Below are positions 19,171-28,439 of a stretch of 64,000 bases of DNA, in pieces. The translations under genes were made by a program, and so were the position numbers. The notes beneath the pieces are model-generated. The model did no database searches. It was not told the origin of the DNA and saw nothing but the letters and a program-made list of their open reading frames with translations. Source of the stretch: an uncultured Acetobacteraceae bacterium (GTDB taxonomy: Bacteria; Pseudomonadota; Alphaproteobacteria; Acetobacterales; Acetobacteraceae); contig CALTUD010000002.1 of assembly GCA_943912335.1 (NCBI GenBank), positions 1 to 64,000 on the forward strand, read 5' to 3'. The first letter of the stretch is position 1, and every line of letters starts with the position of its first letter.

Positions 19171-19225
19171 CGGCGTGTCTCCTGCGGACACAATGAACCG
19201 ACGCGCAACGGGTTCGCCCGGGGCA

Positions 19226-21367
19226 TCACCAGCGCACGCGCAAACTGCCCAGCACCGTGCGGCGGTCGCCATAATAGCAGGTCGTCGTGCCGCCACAGCT
19301 CGCCACGAAGGTGCGATCGAACATGTTGTTCAGGTTCACGCCGAGCCGCCAACGCTGCGTCCGCCCGAAATCGTAATGGATGGCGGCGTCGAACAGGGTC
19401 ACGGACGGAACGTTGAAGACGTCGGAATTGCTCGCAGCGGTCTGGCCGACATAGCGCACGCCGGCGCCGATCCCCAGCCCTTGGAGGCCGGGCAGCGGGC
19501 CGCCTTCATGGAACTGGTAGTCGCTCCAGAGCGAGGCCGTGTTGCGCGGGATCATGGACGGTTCCTTGCCCTGGGTGCCGTCATTGGCGCGGGTGATCAC
19601 CGGGTCGAGATAGGTGTAGGCGGCGATGACGTCGGCGCCGCCGCCGAGACTCATGGTGGCCGAGCCTTCGATGCCGCGGACCCGGATCTCCCCGGTCTGG
19701 ATCGTGTTCATCGGGTTTCGCGGATCGGTCGTGGCCACGTTGGTCTGGCGCAGATCGAAGGCGGACACGCCGATGAAGCTGTCCATGCCGCGCGGCTGGT
19801 ACTTCACTCCGAGCTCGACCTGCTTGCCGTAGGTCGGCTTCAGCGCCTCGCCGTAGAGATTGGTGCTGGCGGTGGGCTGGAAGGAACGGGAATAATCGGC
19901 GTAGGCGAACAGGCCGGACGAGAACAGATAGCCGGCACCGCCATGATAGCTGAACACGTTCTCCGACATGCCGCTGGTGGTGACGCCGGCAAGCTCGGTG
20001 GTGTTGCTTGCCCAGTCGAACCGGCCGCCGGCGGTCAGGATCAGATGGTCGAACAGCTTCACGTGGTCCTGGGCATACAAGCCGGTCTGCGCGGCCTGCG
20101 GATTGGCGATCCGCGATAGCTTCAGCGGTTTCTGCGGCGTGTAGACCGGATGATAGATGTCGATCGGACTGCCGGCGGCGACGCCCAGACGGGTGTCGGC
20201 GCTCGTGAGACGGCTATAGTCCAGCCCCGCCACGATCGTCTGTTCCGCCGGGCCGGTATGCAGATGGCCAGTGATCCGGCTGTCGGAGGTGAAGAGATCG
20301 GCGCTGGAGATCTGGTGGTAGGCGGCGCGGATCTGGGTGCGCATGTCGGGCAGAAGCGTCCTGCCGTAGACCTGCGCCCAGTCCAGATCGAGATGCAGCC
20401 AGCGGAAGTTCTCGTCGAACGACCAGTCGCGGTTGAAGCGATGGTCGAACAGAAATCCTAGTGTCGATTGGTTGCGGTCCCATTTGTTCAGGTCGGGCGA
20501 CCCCAGGAACACGCTGGTCGGCAGCTTGCCGTTCGGATTGGGGAGCGCGGTGCCGTAGGCCGGCAGGAACTGGGTGCCGGATGTATGGTCGTGGGTGTAG
20601 CTCGACAGGAACGTCAGGTCGTCATCCGGTGTGATGTGCCAGGCGAGCGAGGGGGCGACGTAGACGCGGTTGTTCTTCACCTGGTCCACCTGGGTGTCCG
20701 CATCGCGCACCAGGAACACCACGCGGCCATCGAGCTGATGGTGGGTGCCGGGGATGGTGCCGTTCATGTCCCCCTGGCCCTGGAACCGGTTATAGGAACC
20801 GGCCACGAATTGCAGCTCGTGCGAGGCGACCCCGTTCGGCGTCTTGCTGGTCATGTTGACCAGGCCGCCCGGTGAACTCTGCCCGTAGAGAACCGAAGCC
20901 GGGCCATCCAGCACCTCGATCCGCTCCAGACCATATTGCTCCTGCACCGGACCGGACTGGCCCGGGGTGAAGCGGGTGCCATCGAGATAGAGCCCGTAGA
21001 GCGTGGCGTCGAAGCCGCGGATTCGGAACCAGTCGAAGCGCGCATCGGCGCCGTAGGTGTCGGGCTGCACCCCCGGGCTGTAGCGGATCGCCTCGTCGAT
21101 CGTCTGCACCAGACGTTCGTCCATCTGCGCCCGTGTCACCACCGAAACGGTCTGGGTGGTTTCGATCAGCTTCGTATCCGTCTTCGTGGCGGTCGAGGCG
21201 ACGGTCGCGGTTTGCCGGGTCTGGCCCTGAACGCGGATGCGTTCCGAATCGTCGCCGGCACGTGCCGGTATGGCGGCGAACAAGGGCCAGGCCGCGGCGG
21301 TCGCCAGGGTGCCGAGACGTATCGTTTTCAGGGCGGAATAAGGGAGGGGGCGGAGGGGCACCGGCAT
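19226..21367 (-). CDS. TonB-dependent siderophore receptor
   Basis: A 713-residue outer-membrane receptor: signal peptide ending ARA-G, plug domain with TQTVSVVTRAQMDER and GLERIEVLDGPASVLYGQ, then a 22-strand barrel ending in aromatic RVRW. The FhuA/FpvA-like plug and LVNMTSKTP place it among ferric-siderophore receptors. The start at 21367 gives a proper signal; longer in-frame readings overlap the divergent PepSY gene. Regulation by iron is likely (see the candidate Fur site). No siderophore biosynthesis genes are in view, so it may take up foreign siderophores. Confidence 0.9.
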   Translation of the reverse strand: MPVPLRPLPYSALKTIRLGTLATAAAWPLFAAIPARAGDDSERIRVQGQTRQTATVASTATKTDTKLIETTQTVSVVTRAQMDERLVQTIDEAIRYSPGVQPDTYGADARFDWFRIRGFDATLYGLYLDGTRFTPGQSGPVQEQYGLERIEVLDGPASVLYGQSSPGGLVNMTSKTPNGVASHELQFVAGSYNRFQGQGDMNGTIPGTHHQLDGRVVFLVRDADTQVDQVKNNRVYVAPSLAWHITPDDDLTFLSSYTHDHTSGTQFLPAYGTALPNPNGKLPTSVFLGSPDLNKWDRNQSTLGFLFDHRFNRDWSFDENFRWLHLDLDWAQVYGRTLLPDMRTQIRAAYHQISSADLFTSDSRITGHLHTGPAEQTIVAGLDYSRLTSADTRLGVAAGSPIDIYHPVYTPQKPLKLSRIANPQAAQTGLYAQDHVKLFDHLILTAGGRFDWASNTTELAGVTTSGMSENVFSYHGGAGYLFSSGLFAYADYSRSFQPTASTNLYGEALKPTYGKQVELGVKYQPRGMDSFIGVSAFDLRQTNVATTDPRNPMNTIQTGEIRVRGIEGSATMSLGGGADVIAAYTYLDPVITRANDGTQGKEPSMIPRNTASLWSDYQFHEGGPLPGLQGLGIGAGVRYVGQTAASNSDVFNVPSVTLFDAAIHYDFGRTQRWRLGVNLNNMFDRTFVASCGGTTTCYYGDRRTVLGSLRVRW

Positions 21368-21410
21368 CGTCTGATCCAGCCATTGTTCACGGGTCGTTTT
21401 CGCTATAGAC

Positions 21411-21437
21411 GATAGTAAGACTGATTCGCAATTGCAG
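21411..21437. promoter_or_regulatory. candidate Fur box between divergent iron genes
   Basis: The 78-base gap between the TonB receptor and the PepSY gene contains, read on the minus strand, GCAATTGCGAATCAGTCTTA. The part GCGAATCAGTCTTACT resembles Fur-site forms such as GCAAATGATTCTTATT. It is an imperfect match by eye. Position between two iron-uptake genes is the main support. Confidence 0.35.
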
Positions 21438-21445
21438 GAGGGTGC

Positions 21446-22615
21446 ATGGCCGGGCGGATCGCGGGCGGGAACAGCGAGTCCCTGCGCCGATGGCGCTGGT
21501 GGCACCGGTGGAGCAGCATCGTGTCCACGCTGTTCCTGCTGATGCTCTGCATCACGGGTCTGCCGCTGGTGTTCTCCGACGAGATCGACGATGCGCTGGA
21601 CGGGCTGCATCCGGCGATCGCGGCCGATCCGTCACCGCCTGGGACCGGCGCGGGGCCGGACCGTATGGTGGCCGACGCTCTGCGACGTCATCCTGGGCTT
21701 CGCCCGCGTATCGTCGTCTTCGATCAGGACGAGCCGGTGGCTCAGCTGCGTCTCACGCGAGGGCCTGACGACGGCTACGCTGGCAGCGTGCCGCTCAGCT
21801 ATAGCCGTCGTACGGGCGCGCTGCTGCGCGATGGCGAGACGCCCGGCTCCGGGTTCATGCGGATCGTGCTGTCGTTGCACCGGCAGATGCTGTCAGGGCT
21901 TGCGGGCGAGTTGTTCCTGGGCGCGATGGGGATCGCGTTCCTGGTCGCCATCGTGTCGGGCTTCGTTCTGTATGCGCCCTTCATGCGCCGCCTACGGTTC
22001 GGCCAGATCCGTCGTTCTGGGTCGTCGCGTCTGCGCTGGCTCGACACGCACAACCTCGTCGGCGCCTGCGTCGCCGCCTGGATGGGGGTGGTGGGTTTTA
22101 CCGGCGTCATGAATACGCTGGCGACACCCCTGTTCGGTTTGTGGGTGATGCGCGACGTGGCGCCCAAACTGGCCGCGTTCCGCACCGCTCCGGTGATGAC
22201 GCCGACGGCGACGCTGGCATCGGCGATCGCGTCCGCCTCAGCCTCCGTGCCGGACGACCGCGTGTTGTCGGTCACGTTTCCGAGTCACATGGCGGGCAGT
22301 CCGCGTCACTACGTGGTCTGGATGGCCGGCAAGACGAAACTGCGTCGTCGTCTGATGACGCCTGTTCTGGTCGATGCCGCGACGGGCGCCACCGTCATGG
22401 TGGGACGGCTGCCTTGGTATCTGCGGCTTCTGGAACTGAGCCGACCTTTGCATTTCGGTGATTATGGCGGCCTGGGCTTGAAGATCGTCTGGGCCGCGTT
22501 CGACGTCGCGACGATTCTGGTTCTTGGCAGCGGCGTCTATCTGCTGTTCGCGCGGCCGCCTTCGGGACGTCGTGCGCGAAACGAGGAGGGGCGTCTGGTG
22601 CGCGGCGAGTCATGA
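21446..22615 (+). CDS. PepSY-associated membrane protein (PiuB-like)
   Basis: A 389-residue inner-membrane protein of the PepSY_TM family: an N-terminal RRWRWWHRWSSIVSTLFLL helix, a periplasmic PepSY domain, a central helix after LSLHRQML, a helix pair around DTHNLVGACVAAWMG, and a last helix ending in a basic tail. The family is thought to be ferrisiderophore reductases or assembly factors and is usually paired with TonB receptors, as here. AGGAGG lies just before the start. It overlaps the next gene by four bases. Confidence 0.85.
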   Translation: MAGRIAGGNSESLRRWRWWHRWSSIVSTLFLLMLCITGLPLVFSDEIDDALDGLHPAIAADPSPPGTGAGPDRMVADALRRHPGLRPRIVVFDQDEPVAQLRLTRGPDDGYAGSVPLSYSRRTGALLRDGETPGSGFMRIVLSLHRQMLSGLAGELFLGAMGIAFLVAIVSGFVLYAPFMRRLRFGQIRRSGSSRLRWLDTHNLVGACVAAWMGVVGFTGVMNTLATPLFGLWVMRDVAPKLAAFRTAPVMTPTATLASAIASASASVPDDRVLSVTFPSHMAGSPRHYVVWMAGKTKLRRRLMTPVLVDAATGATVMVGRLPWYLRLLELSRPLHFGDYGGLGLKIVWAAFDVATILVLGSGVYLLFARPPSGRRARNEEGRLVRGES

Positions 22616-22833
22616 GTCTCTGGCGATGGCCGCTCTTGCTGGCGGCGCTGACATTGGCTGGATTGTTTCTGTCCCTGTGCGTGGAGAACGCATTCGGAGC
22701 GTCAGCCGGTTGTTTGCTGCTCGTCGTGCCGATCTGGGTGATGGCACGCAAGCTGTGGACGCGAGAGGCGACCGGTTTGCACAGGTCGCCCCTCGCTCGT
22801 TTCAGCGCGCGAAACCGCTGGTGGACGAGATGA
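22612..22833 (+). CDS. small membrane protein downstream of PepSY gene
   Basis: A 73-residue protein with two hydrophobic segments (about 5-24 and 28-46) and a basic C-terminus. Its ATG overlaps the PepSY stop (ATGA), which supports a real, coupled gene. It resembles the small two-helix proteins that often follow PepSY genes, but I cannot name it. Its last 32 bases overlap the convergent end of the sedolisin gene. Confidence 0.6.
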   Translation: MSLWRWPLLLAALTLAGLFLSLCVENAFGASAGCLLLVVPIWVMARKLWTREATGLHRSPLARFSARNRWWTR

Positions 22834-24658
22834 ACCGCGCCAGCTTGGCGACGTCGAACGAGCCGAAACCCGTGACCTGATCGTAGCCCTTCGCGGCGGC
22901 GAAACCGTAACCTTCGTAGCCGTTGTTGCCGGAGGTCACGTCGTGCAGCAACGACGGATTGGACGGGAAGTATTTGTAGAAGGACGCTGCCGGAAAGCCG
23001 AGCGCGTTGTTGTTGGCGCTTTCCAGACGCGCCCAGAGACCGACGAAGATCGGCGAGGCGAGGCTGGTGCCGCCCACCTGGTAGGTGTTGCCATGGCTGA
23101 TCACGGTGGCGCCGGTGCTTTGCGCGGCATCGAAGCCGATATCCGGCACGGTGCGGTTCGAGCCTGATTGCCAGCTCGGGGCTGCCTCGTAGGCGCTGGT
23201 GCCGCCGCCCGTGGCCCAAAGCTGCTCCACGTTCGGATCGCTGGTGCTTTCCAGCCCCTCGTTCCAGACCGTTTCGGACGACCAGGTGGTGGTGCCCGAC
23301 GTATAGAGCGTGGTGCCGCCCACTGCGATCACATAGGGCGACGTGGCCGGCTCGCTGACCGAATATTGCGATAGATCCACGGTGGGATTGCCGTCGCCGT
23401 CCGCGATCGCGCCGTTGGAGCTCTCGTAGGCGCCGTGATCGCCCGCGGAAACCGAGAAGGTCTGGCCCTGTGCCTGCGCCTGTTTGAAGATGGCGTCGTC
23501 CGCAGCCTGCGAGCCGGAGCTGTTGGCGGAATCCTCGTCCACGCCGAGCGAAACGTTGATCACCTTCACCTTGTTGTCGGTCACGGCGCGATTATAGGCG
23601 CCGGTAATGGCGGACAAGGTCGCGGCATGGCCCCCGGCGCCGTCGCTGGCGGTATCCGGCGCCGAATAGAAGATGATCTGCGACACGCCGCCGGAACTGC
23701 CGACGATGGACTGGCTGTCGAGGTTCCATTCCACGTCGCTGTTGGTGTCGGCGTAGTAGCGCGACGTGCCGGTCTTTACCACGCTGTTGGTCACCGCGGG
23801 CAGGCCATACTTGGTGGTGAAGCTGCTGAGATCGCGCTGCACCTGGGTCAGCGTGCCCCAGGTGATGATGCCGACCGATGTCTTGCTGCCGGTGGCGATC
23901 GAACTGGCATCGTAGATCTTGGCGAAATCGGTCGGTGCGTGCGCGGTGGCGCTGCCGGCTGCCCTGGCGCGCAGGACCGAACTGCGATTGGCGTCGCCGA
24001 TCAACGTCGCCTTGTGCATGGTGTGCGCGACCGAGACGGTCTGCAGGCCGAGCACGCTGTTGACGATGCCGGCAAGCGCGGTCGGCACCGAAGCCGCCGC
24101 CTTGTTGGCGAACACGTCGCGTCCGTCGAAGGTGAAATGGCTCAAGCCCGTGTGGAATCCGCTCTTCACCGCCGCGGCATCGCCGGAGGCGGTGATCAGC
24201 AGACGGTTGGGGGCCACCTGGATGTTAGTGAAGCCGGCTTTCTGCAGATGCGCCACCACGGCGGACACCTGCGCCCGGCTCGGCGCATAGGCGGCGAGGA
24301 ACTCGGCCGGCGTCATGTAGCGACCGAACTGTTTGTTGGCCGGATCGGCGATCTCGGCCAGCGCATGGTCGAGATCGGCCTCGTTGCGCAGTTTCAGCGC
24401 CACGGTGATGTCGACCGCGGTGTCGTCGGACAGGTCGACGGCATGCGTGCTGGCAGTGCTCAGCGTGCGCTGGAAACGCTGCAGAGCGGCGCTGGCATGG
24501 GCGCGCGGCGCCAGGATGCTGGGCAGAAATGCCTTGGTGTTCGTGGGCGCCCAGTCCGCAGCGCGAGCGGCGCCGAGACTGCCCAGAAGGCAGACGGCGG
24601 AGGCGGCGCCGACAGCGATGCGGCGCAGATTCTGACGGGAGAGTTCCGATCGACCCAT
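22802..24658 (-). CDS. S53 family protease (sedolisin/kumamolisin type)
   Basis: A 618-residue secreted serine-carboxyl protease. It has a signal peptide (to about residue 34), an activation pro-domain (about 60-215, containing ANKQFGRYMTPAEF) and the S53 catalytic domain. Catalytic residues are visible: Glu310 and Asp314 (VEWNLDSQS), oxyanion Asp407 (SAGDHG) and Ser532 (GGTSLASP). The calcium-site segment HDVTSGNNG and TGFGSFD close the domain. Such enzymes work at low pH, fitting an acid-producing host. The ATG at 24658 is preceded by AGGAG; an ATG at 24679 is less likely. Confidence 0.92.
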   Translation of the reverse strand: MGRSELSRQNLRRIAVGAASAVCLLGSLGAARAADWAPTNTKAFLPSILAPRAHASAALQRFQRTLSTASTHAVDLSDDTAVDITVALKLRNEADLDHALAEIADPANKQFGRYMTPAEFLAAYAPSRAQVSAVVAHLQKAGFTNIQVAPNRLLITASGDAAAVKSGFHTGLSHFTFDGRDVFANKAAASVPTALAGIVNSVLGLQTVSVAHTMHKATLIGDANRSSVLRARAAGSATAHAPTDFAKIYDASSIATGSKTSVGIITWGTLTQVQRDLSSFTTKYGLPAVTNSVVKTGTSRYYADTNSDVEWNLDSQSIVGSSGGVSQIIFYSAPDTASDGAGGHAATLSAITGAYNRAVTDNKVKVINVSLGVDEDSANSSGSQAADDAIFKQAQAQGQTFSVSAGDHGAYESSNGAIADGDGNPTVDLSQYSVSEPATSPYVIAVGGTTLYTSGTTTWSSETVWNEGLESTSDPNVEQLWATGGGTSAYEAAPSWQSGSNRTVPDIGFDAAQSTGATVISHGNTYQVGGTSLASPIFVGLWARLESANNNALGFPAASFYKYFPSNPSLLHDVTSGNNGYEGYGFAAAKGYDQVTGFGSFDVAKLARFISSTSGFAR

Positions 24659-24907
24659 GAAGATTGTCTCCTGGTGCAACGGTTGGTCTCGAACTGAAAC
24701 ATTGAGACATGCTGACTACGCAGTTCGACAATGGTCGCGTCAATCTCCGGAATTGGGTCTGAACCAGCATTGCCTCGCGTGGGATGGAGGATCGTTCATC
24801 TGCATGACAGGTGATTCAAACGTCTGTTCTAAAACGATTTTGTAACGGCAATCGTCCCAGCAGAAAGGGGTCGATAACAAGCTTCCGCTCTCGAAATCGT
24901 GATGAAA

Positions 24908-27900
24908 CTATCGAAAGTTGCGCGGCCGAACGGTGATCTGGGCATCATCTTCCTCCCGGCCCAACTCACGCAGCATCGCCGAGAGGTTCTCCAGCCGATG
25001 CGCGACCAGATGCACCACCTGCCCGGAGCGCTGCACGGTCCCGTGGCAGGCCATCACCCCGGCCGCCAGGATCAGCGTGCGCTGCTGCTCGAACAGGCTC
25101 GGCCAGATCACCAGATTGCCGATCGCCTCCTCGTCCTCCAGCGTCATGAACATCACGCCTTTGGCCGATCCGGGACGCTGCCGCATCAGCACCAGCCCGG
25201 CGACGGAAACGCGCCTGCCATCTCCCGCCTGGGCGAGCACGCCGCAGGAGGAGATGCCGCGGCCGCTCAGTGCAGGGCGTAGCAGCGCCATCGGATGGCG
25301 TCGCAAAGACAGTCCGGCAGTGTGGTAATCCGCCACCACTTCGCCGCCTTCGCTCAGGGCAGGCAGGACGCTGGCCGGTTCCGGCGTTTCGTAATGCGGT
25401 CTGGCGGCGAACAAGGGCAAGGCGGTTTCGCCCAAACCGCGTATGTGCCAAAGCGCAGAGCGCCGCGACAGGCCGAGCGACGCGAACCCGTCCGCCTGGG
25501 CGATCCGCTCCAGCGGCGCCGAATCGAGCCCGGTGCGCCGATGCAGCAGCGCGATCGAGCGCCATGGCCCGTTGCGCGATGCCACGAGACGGTCCGCATC
25601 CGCGCGGGCGAGGCCACGCACCATGCGCAAACCGAGACGCACCGCCAGGAAACGGCCACGTGTCTCTTCCAGCGTGCAATCCCACGCGCTGTTATCGACG
25701 CAGATCGGGCGGATCTCGATGCCGTGCTCGCGTGCGTCGCGCACGATCTGCGCCGGAGCGTAGAATCCCATCGGCTGCGCGTTCAGAAGTGCGGCGCAGA
25801 ACACGTCCGGATGGTGGCATTTGATCCAGGCGCTGGCATAGGCGATCTGCGCGAACCCTGCAGCGTGGCTCTCGGGGAAACCGTACGAGCCGAATCCTTC
25901 GATCTGTCCGAAGGTGCGTTCGGCGAAATCGTGCGCGAAGCCGTTCGCCACCATGCCGTCGATCAGCTTGGTCTTGAAGTTGGAAACCCCGCCGGTCATC
26001 TTGAACGTGGCCATGGAGCGACGAAGCTGATCGGCTTCGGCAGGTGTGAAGCCGGCGCAATGGATCGCCACCTGCATCGCCTGCTCCTGGAACAGGGGAA
26101 CGCCCAGGGTTTTCTTCAAAACCCGCTCGAGACTTTCCTGCGGATAGACGGGTTTTTCGATGCCGTCGCGCCGCCGTAGATAGGGATGCACCATGTCGCC
26201 CTGGATCGGCCCGGGACGCACGATCGCCACTTGGATCACCAGATCGTAGAGTTCGCGTGGCTTCAAGCGCGGCAGCATCGCCATCTGCGCGCGGCTTTCG
26301 ATCTGAAACGTGCCGAGCGTGTCGGCGCGGCAGATCATGTCGTAAGTCGCCTGATCATCACGGGGAATATCGGACAGTTCCATGCGCCGCCCGCCGCGAT
26401 GGCGATGCAGAAGATCGAAGGCCCGCCGCATGCAGCCGAGCATGCCGAGACCCAGAACATCGACCTTCATGAATCGCAGCGTGTCGATATCGTTCTTGTC
26501 CCATTCGATGACCTGTCGCTTGTCCATCGCCGCGGGTTCGATCGGCACCAGCCGGTCGAGCCGGTCGCGCGTCAGCACGAAGCCGCCGGGATGGGTGCCG
26601 AGATGGCGGGGAAAGCCCACAAGCTCCTTGGCCAGCATCAAGGTAAGGCGCAAACGGCGATCGGCGATGTTGAGGCCGATGGCTTCCGCATGCTGTGCTT
26701 CCACGCCCTCGTCGCCCCAGTTCCAGACCTGAGCGGCAAGAAGCCCGGTGACATCCTCCGGCAGACCCAGAACCTTGCCGACTTCTCGCACGGCACCGCG
26801 TGGACGATAACGCGCCACCGTGGCGCACAAGGCCGCGCGATCGCGGCCGTAATGATCGAACACCCATTGGATCACCTCCTCGCGGCGCTCGTGCTCGAAA
26901 TCCACGTCGATATCGGGCGGCTCGCGCCGATTGGTGGAGATGAAGCGCTCAAAAAGAAGATTGCCGTCCTTGGGATCGATCGCCGTGATGCCAAGCACGA
27001 AACAGACCGCAGAATTCGCCGCCGATCCGCGTCCCTGACACAGGATCCTCTTCTCGCGTGCGAAACGGACGATGCGGTTTACCGTCAGAAAATACGGTGC
27101 GTAGTCGAGCTCGGCGATCATGGCGAGTTCACGCGCGATCTGTGCCGAAACGGCGGGCGGAACACCCTCTTTGTAGACGATCGGCAAACGTTCTCGTACC
27201 AGCCGCTCCAGATCCTGCTGATCGGAAAGACCGGGCGTCTCGCTTTCCTCCGGATACTGATAGGACAGTTCGGTGAGGCTGAAACGGCACAGATCCGCGA
27301 TGTGCCGTGTGGCCGCCAACGCCGCCGGATGATCGTTCACAAACAGACGCCGTATCTCCTGCGGCGTTTTCAGATGCCGATCCACCGAGCGTTCGCGCCG
27401 GAAACCGGCCGCATCGATGGTGCAGCCTTCGCGAATGCAGGTGACCACATCCTGAAGAATACGCCGTCCAGGTTCGTGATACAGCACGTCGCCGGTCACG
27501 ACCGTCGGGACATCGGCTTGCGCACAGAGCGACTTGATGAGCGCCAAGCGAGCACGGTCATCCGGGCGTCGTTCCAAAGTCAACGCGCACCAGGCGCGAT
27601 CGCCGAAAACGTCGTGCATTTGTCGCAACGCCGGTGGCAATGTCTCCGGCAGAGCGTGCAAGGGCTGTTCCGGTAGCAGAATCGCGACCAGCCCTTCGAC
27701 GTGCGGCTGCAATTCGCTCCAGTGCAAGGCGAAGCTGTTCTTGGCGCGCCGCTTTCCATGGCTCAGCACGCCGCACAAGCGCGCATAGGCTTCGCGATCG
27801 GTCGGAAACAGCAGCAAAGACGGAAAATCGACCAGATCGAGCCGGCACCCGACAATCAGGCGCAGCCCGATCTGGTGGGCGCGCTGATGCGCCCGCGCCA

Positions 27901-28051
27901 GGCCGGCCAGCGTGTTGCGATCGGTGAGCGCGAGCGCTTCAAACCCGAAAGCGTGCGCCTGTTTCAGCAGCTCTTCCACATGGCTGGCGCCGTGGAGAAA
28001 CGAATAATTACTCGTAACCTGCAATTCGATCGGGGCGTCGGCGTTTATCAC
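24908..28051 (-). CDS. dnaE2: error-prone DNA polymerase DnaE2
   Basis: An alpha-subunit DNA polymerase III of the error-prone DnaE2 (ImuC) class, about 1047 residues. It starts with the PHP domain (ELQVTSNYSFLHGASH, LTDRNTLAG), carries the catalytic PDIDVDFEHERR segment, and ends with a short OB-fold without the clamp-binding and tau regions of DnaE1. It performs damage-induced mutagenic lesion synthesis with ImuA and ImuB. I place the start at a GTG (28051) because the family begins about nine residues before ELQVT; an ATG at 28096 adds 15 residues but lies only 17 bases from the divergent gene start. Confidence 0.92.
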   Translation of the reverse strand: MINADAPIELQVTSNYSFLHGASHVEELLKQAHAFGFEALALTDRNTLAGLARAHQRAHQIGLRLIVGCRLDLVDFPSLLLFPTDREAYARLCGVLSHGKRRAKNSFALHWSELQPHVEGLVAILLPEQPLHALPETLPPALRQMHDVFGDRAWCALTLERRPDDRARLALIKSLCAQADVPTVVTGDVLYHEPGRRILQDVVTCIREGCTIDAAGFRRERSVDRHLKTPQEIRRLFVNDHPAALAATRHIADLCRFSLTELSYQYPEESETPGLSDQQDLERLVRERLPIVYKEGVPPAVSAQIARELAMIAELDYAPYFLTVNRIVRFAREKRILCQGRGSAANSAVCFVLGITAIDPKDGNLLFERFISTNRREPPDIDVDFEHERREEVIQWVFDHYGRDRAALCATVARYRPRGAVREVGKVLGLPEDVTGLLAAQVWNWGDEGVEAQHAEAIGLNIADRRLRLTLMLAKELVGFPRHLGTHPGGFVLTRDRLDRLVPIEPAAMDKRQVIEWDKNDIDTLRFMKVDVLGLGMLGCMRRAFDLLHRHRGGRRMELSDIPRDDQATYDMICRADTLGTFQIESRAQMAMLPRLKPRELYDLVIQVAIVRPGPIQGDMVHPYLRRRDGIEKPVYPQESLERVLKKTLGVPLFQEQAMQVAIHCAGFTPAEADQLRRSMATFKMTGGVSNFKTKLIDGMVANGFAHDFAERTFGQIEGFGSYGFPESHAAGFAQIAYASAWIKCHHPDVFCAALLNAQPMGFYAPAQIVRDAREHGIEIRPICVDNSAWDCTLEETRGRFLAVRLGLRMVRGLARADADRLVASRNGPWRSIALLHRRTGLDSAPLERIAQADGFASLGLSRRSALWHIRGLGETALPLFAARPHYETPEPASVLPALSEGGEVVADYHTAGLSLRRHPMALLRPALSGRGISSCGVLAQAGDGRRVSVAGLVLMRQRPGSAKGVMFMTLEDEEAIGNLVIWPSLFEQQRTLILAAGVMACHGTVQRSGQVVHLVAHRLENLSAMLRELGREEDDAQITVRPRNFR

Positions 28052-28113
28052 AATGGCCGCCCAGAAAACGCCACGGAATCGGTGTGCAACGGGCATCCAT
28101 AGGGGAGAGGATC

Positions 28114-28434
28114 ATGAGAACCACCATCCTGGCCGCCGCTCTGCTGTTCGCGACCACCGGCCTGTGCGCCGCGCAGACCCGGACGGCACCGGCTCATATC
28201 GCGTCGCAACCACCGCCGCGGTCGTCCTATCCGGATGGTACCGGCAATGACGTGGTCGGCGATCTGAACGCAAGCCAGCTCAACCAGAACTATCGCGGCC
28301 CGTGGTATGTCGTGCCGCCCAATCGCGTGCTGCCAGGCTATACGCCGCCTCCACCGGTCACCGCGGCGCCGGTCACTGCGCGGTCGCCTTACCCGATGCC
28401 GGCTTATGCACAGCCGGCTCCGCCGCAATACTGA
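28114..28434 (+). CDS. small proline-rich exported protein inside the imu cassette
   Basis: A 106-residue protein with a good signal peptide (cleavage about CAA-Q, residue 20) and a mature part rich in Pro, Ala and Tyr (PPPPVTAAPVTARSPYPMP). GGGGAGAGG lies just before the ATG. It sits on the opposite strand between imuB and dnaE2; its stop is 5 bases from the convergent imuB stop and its start is next to the dnaE2 start. The composition resembles small periplasmic or outer-membrane proteins. Function unknown. Confidence 0.65.
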   Translation: MRTTILAAALLFATTGLCAAQTRTAPAHIASQPPPRSSYPDGTGNDVVGDLNASQLNQNYRGPWYVVPPNRVLPGYTPPPPVTAAPVTARSPYPMPAYAQPAPPQY

Positions 28435-28439
28435 GCGCA

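Noticed and set aside
24908..28051. Replicative DnaE1 instead of DnaE2
   Set aside because: Length, the N-terminal sequence and linkage to imuA/imuB identify the error-prone DnaE2 class.
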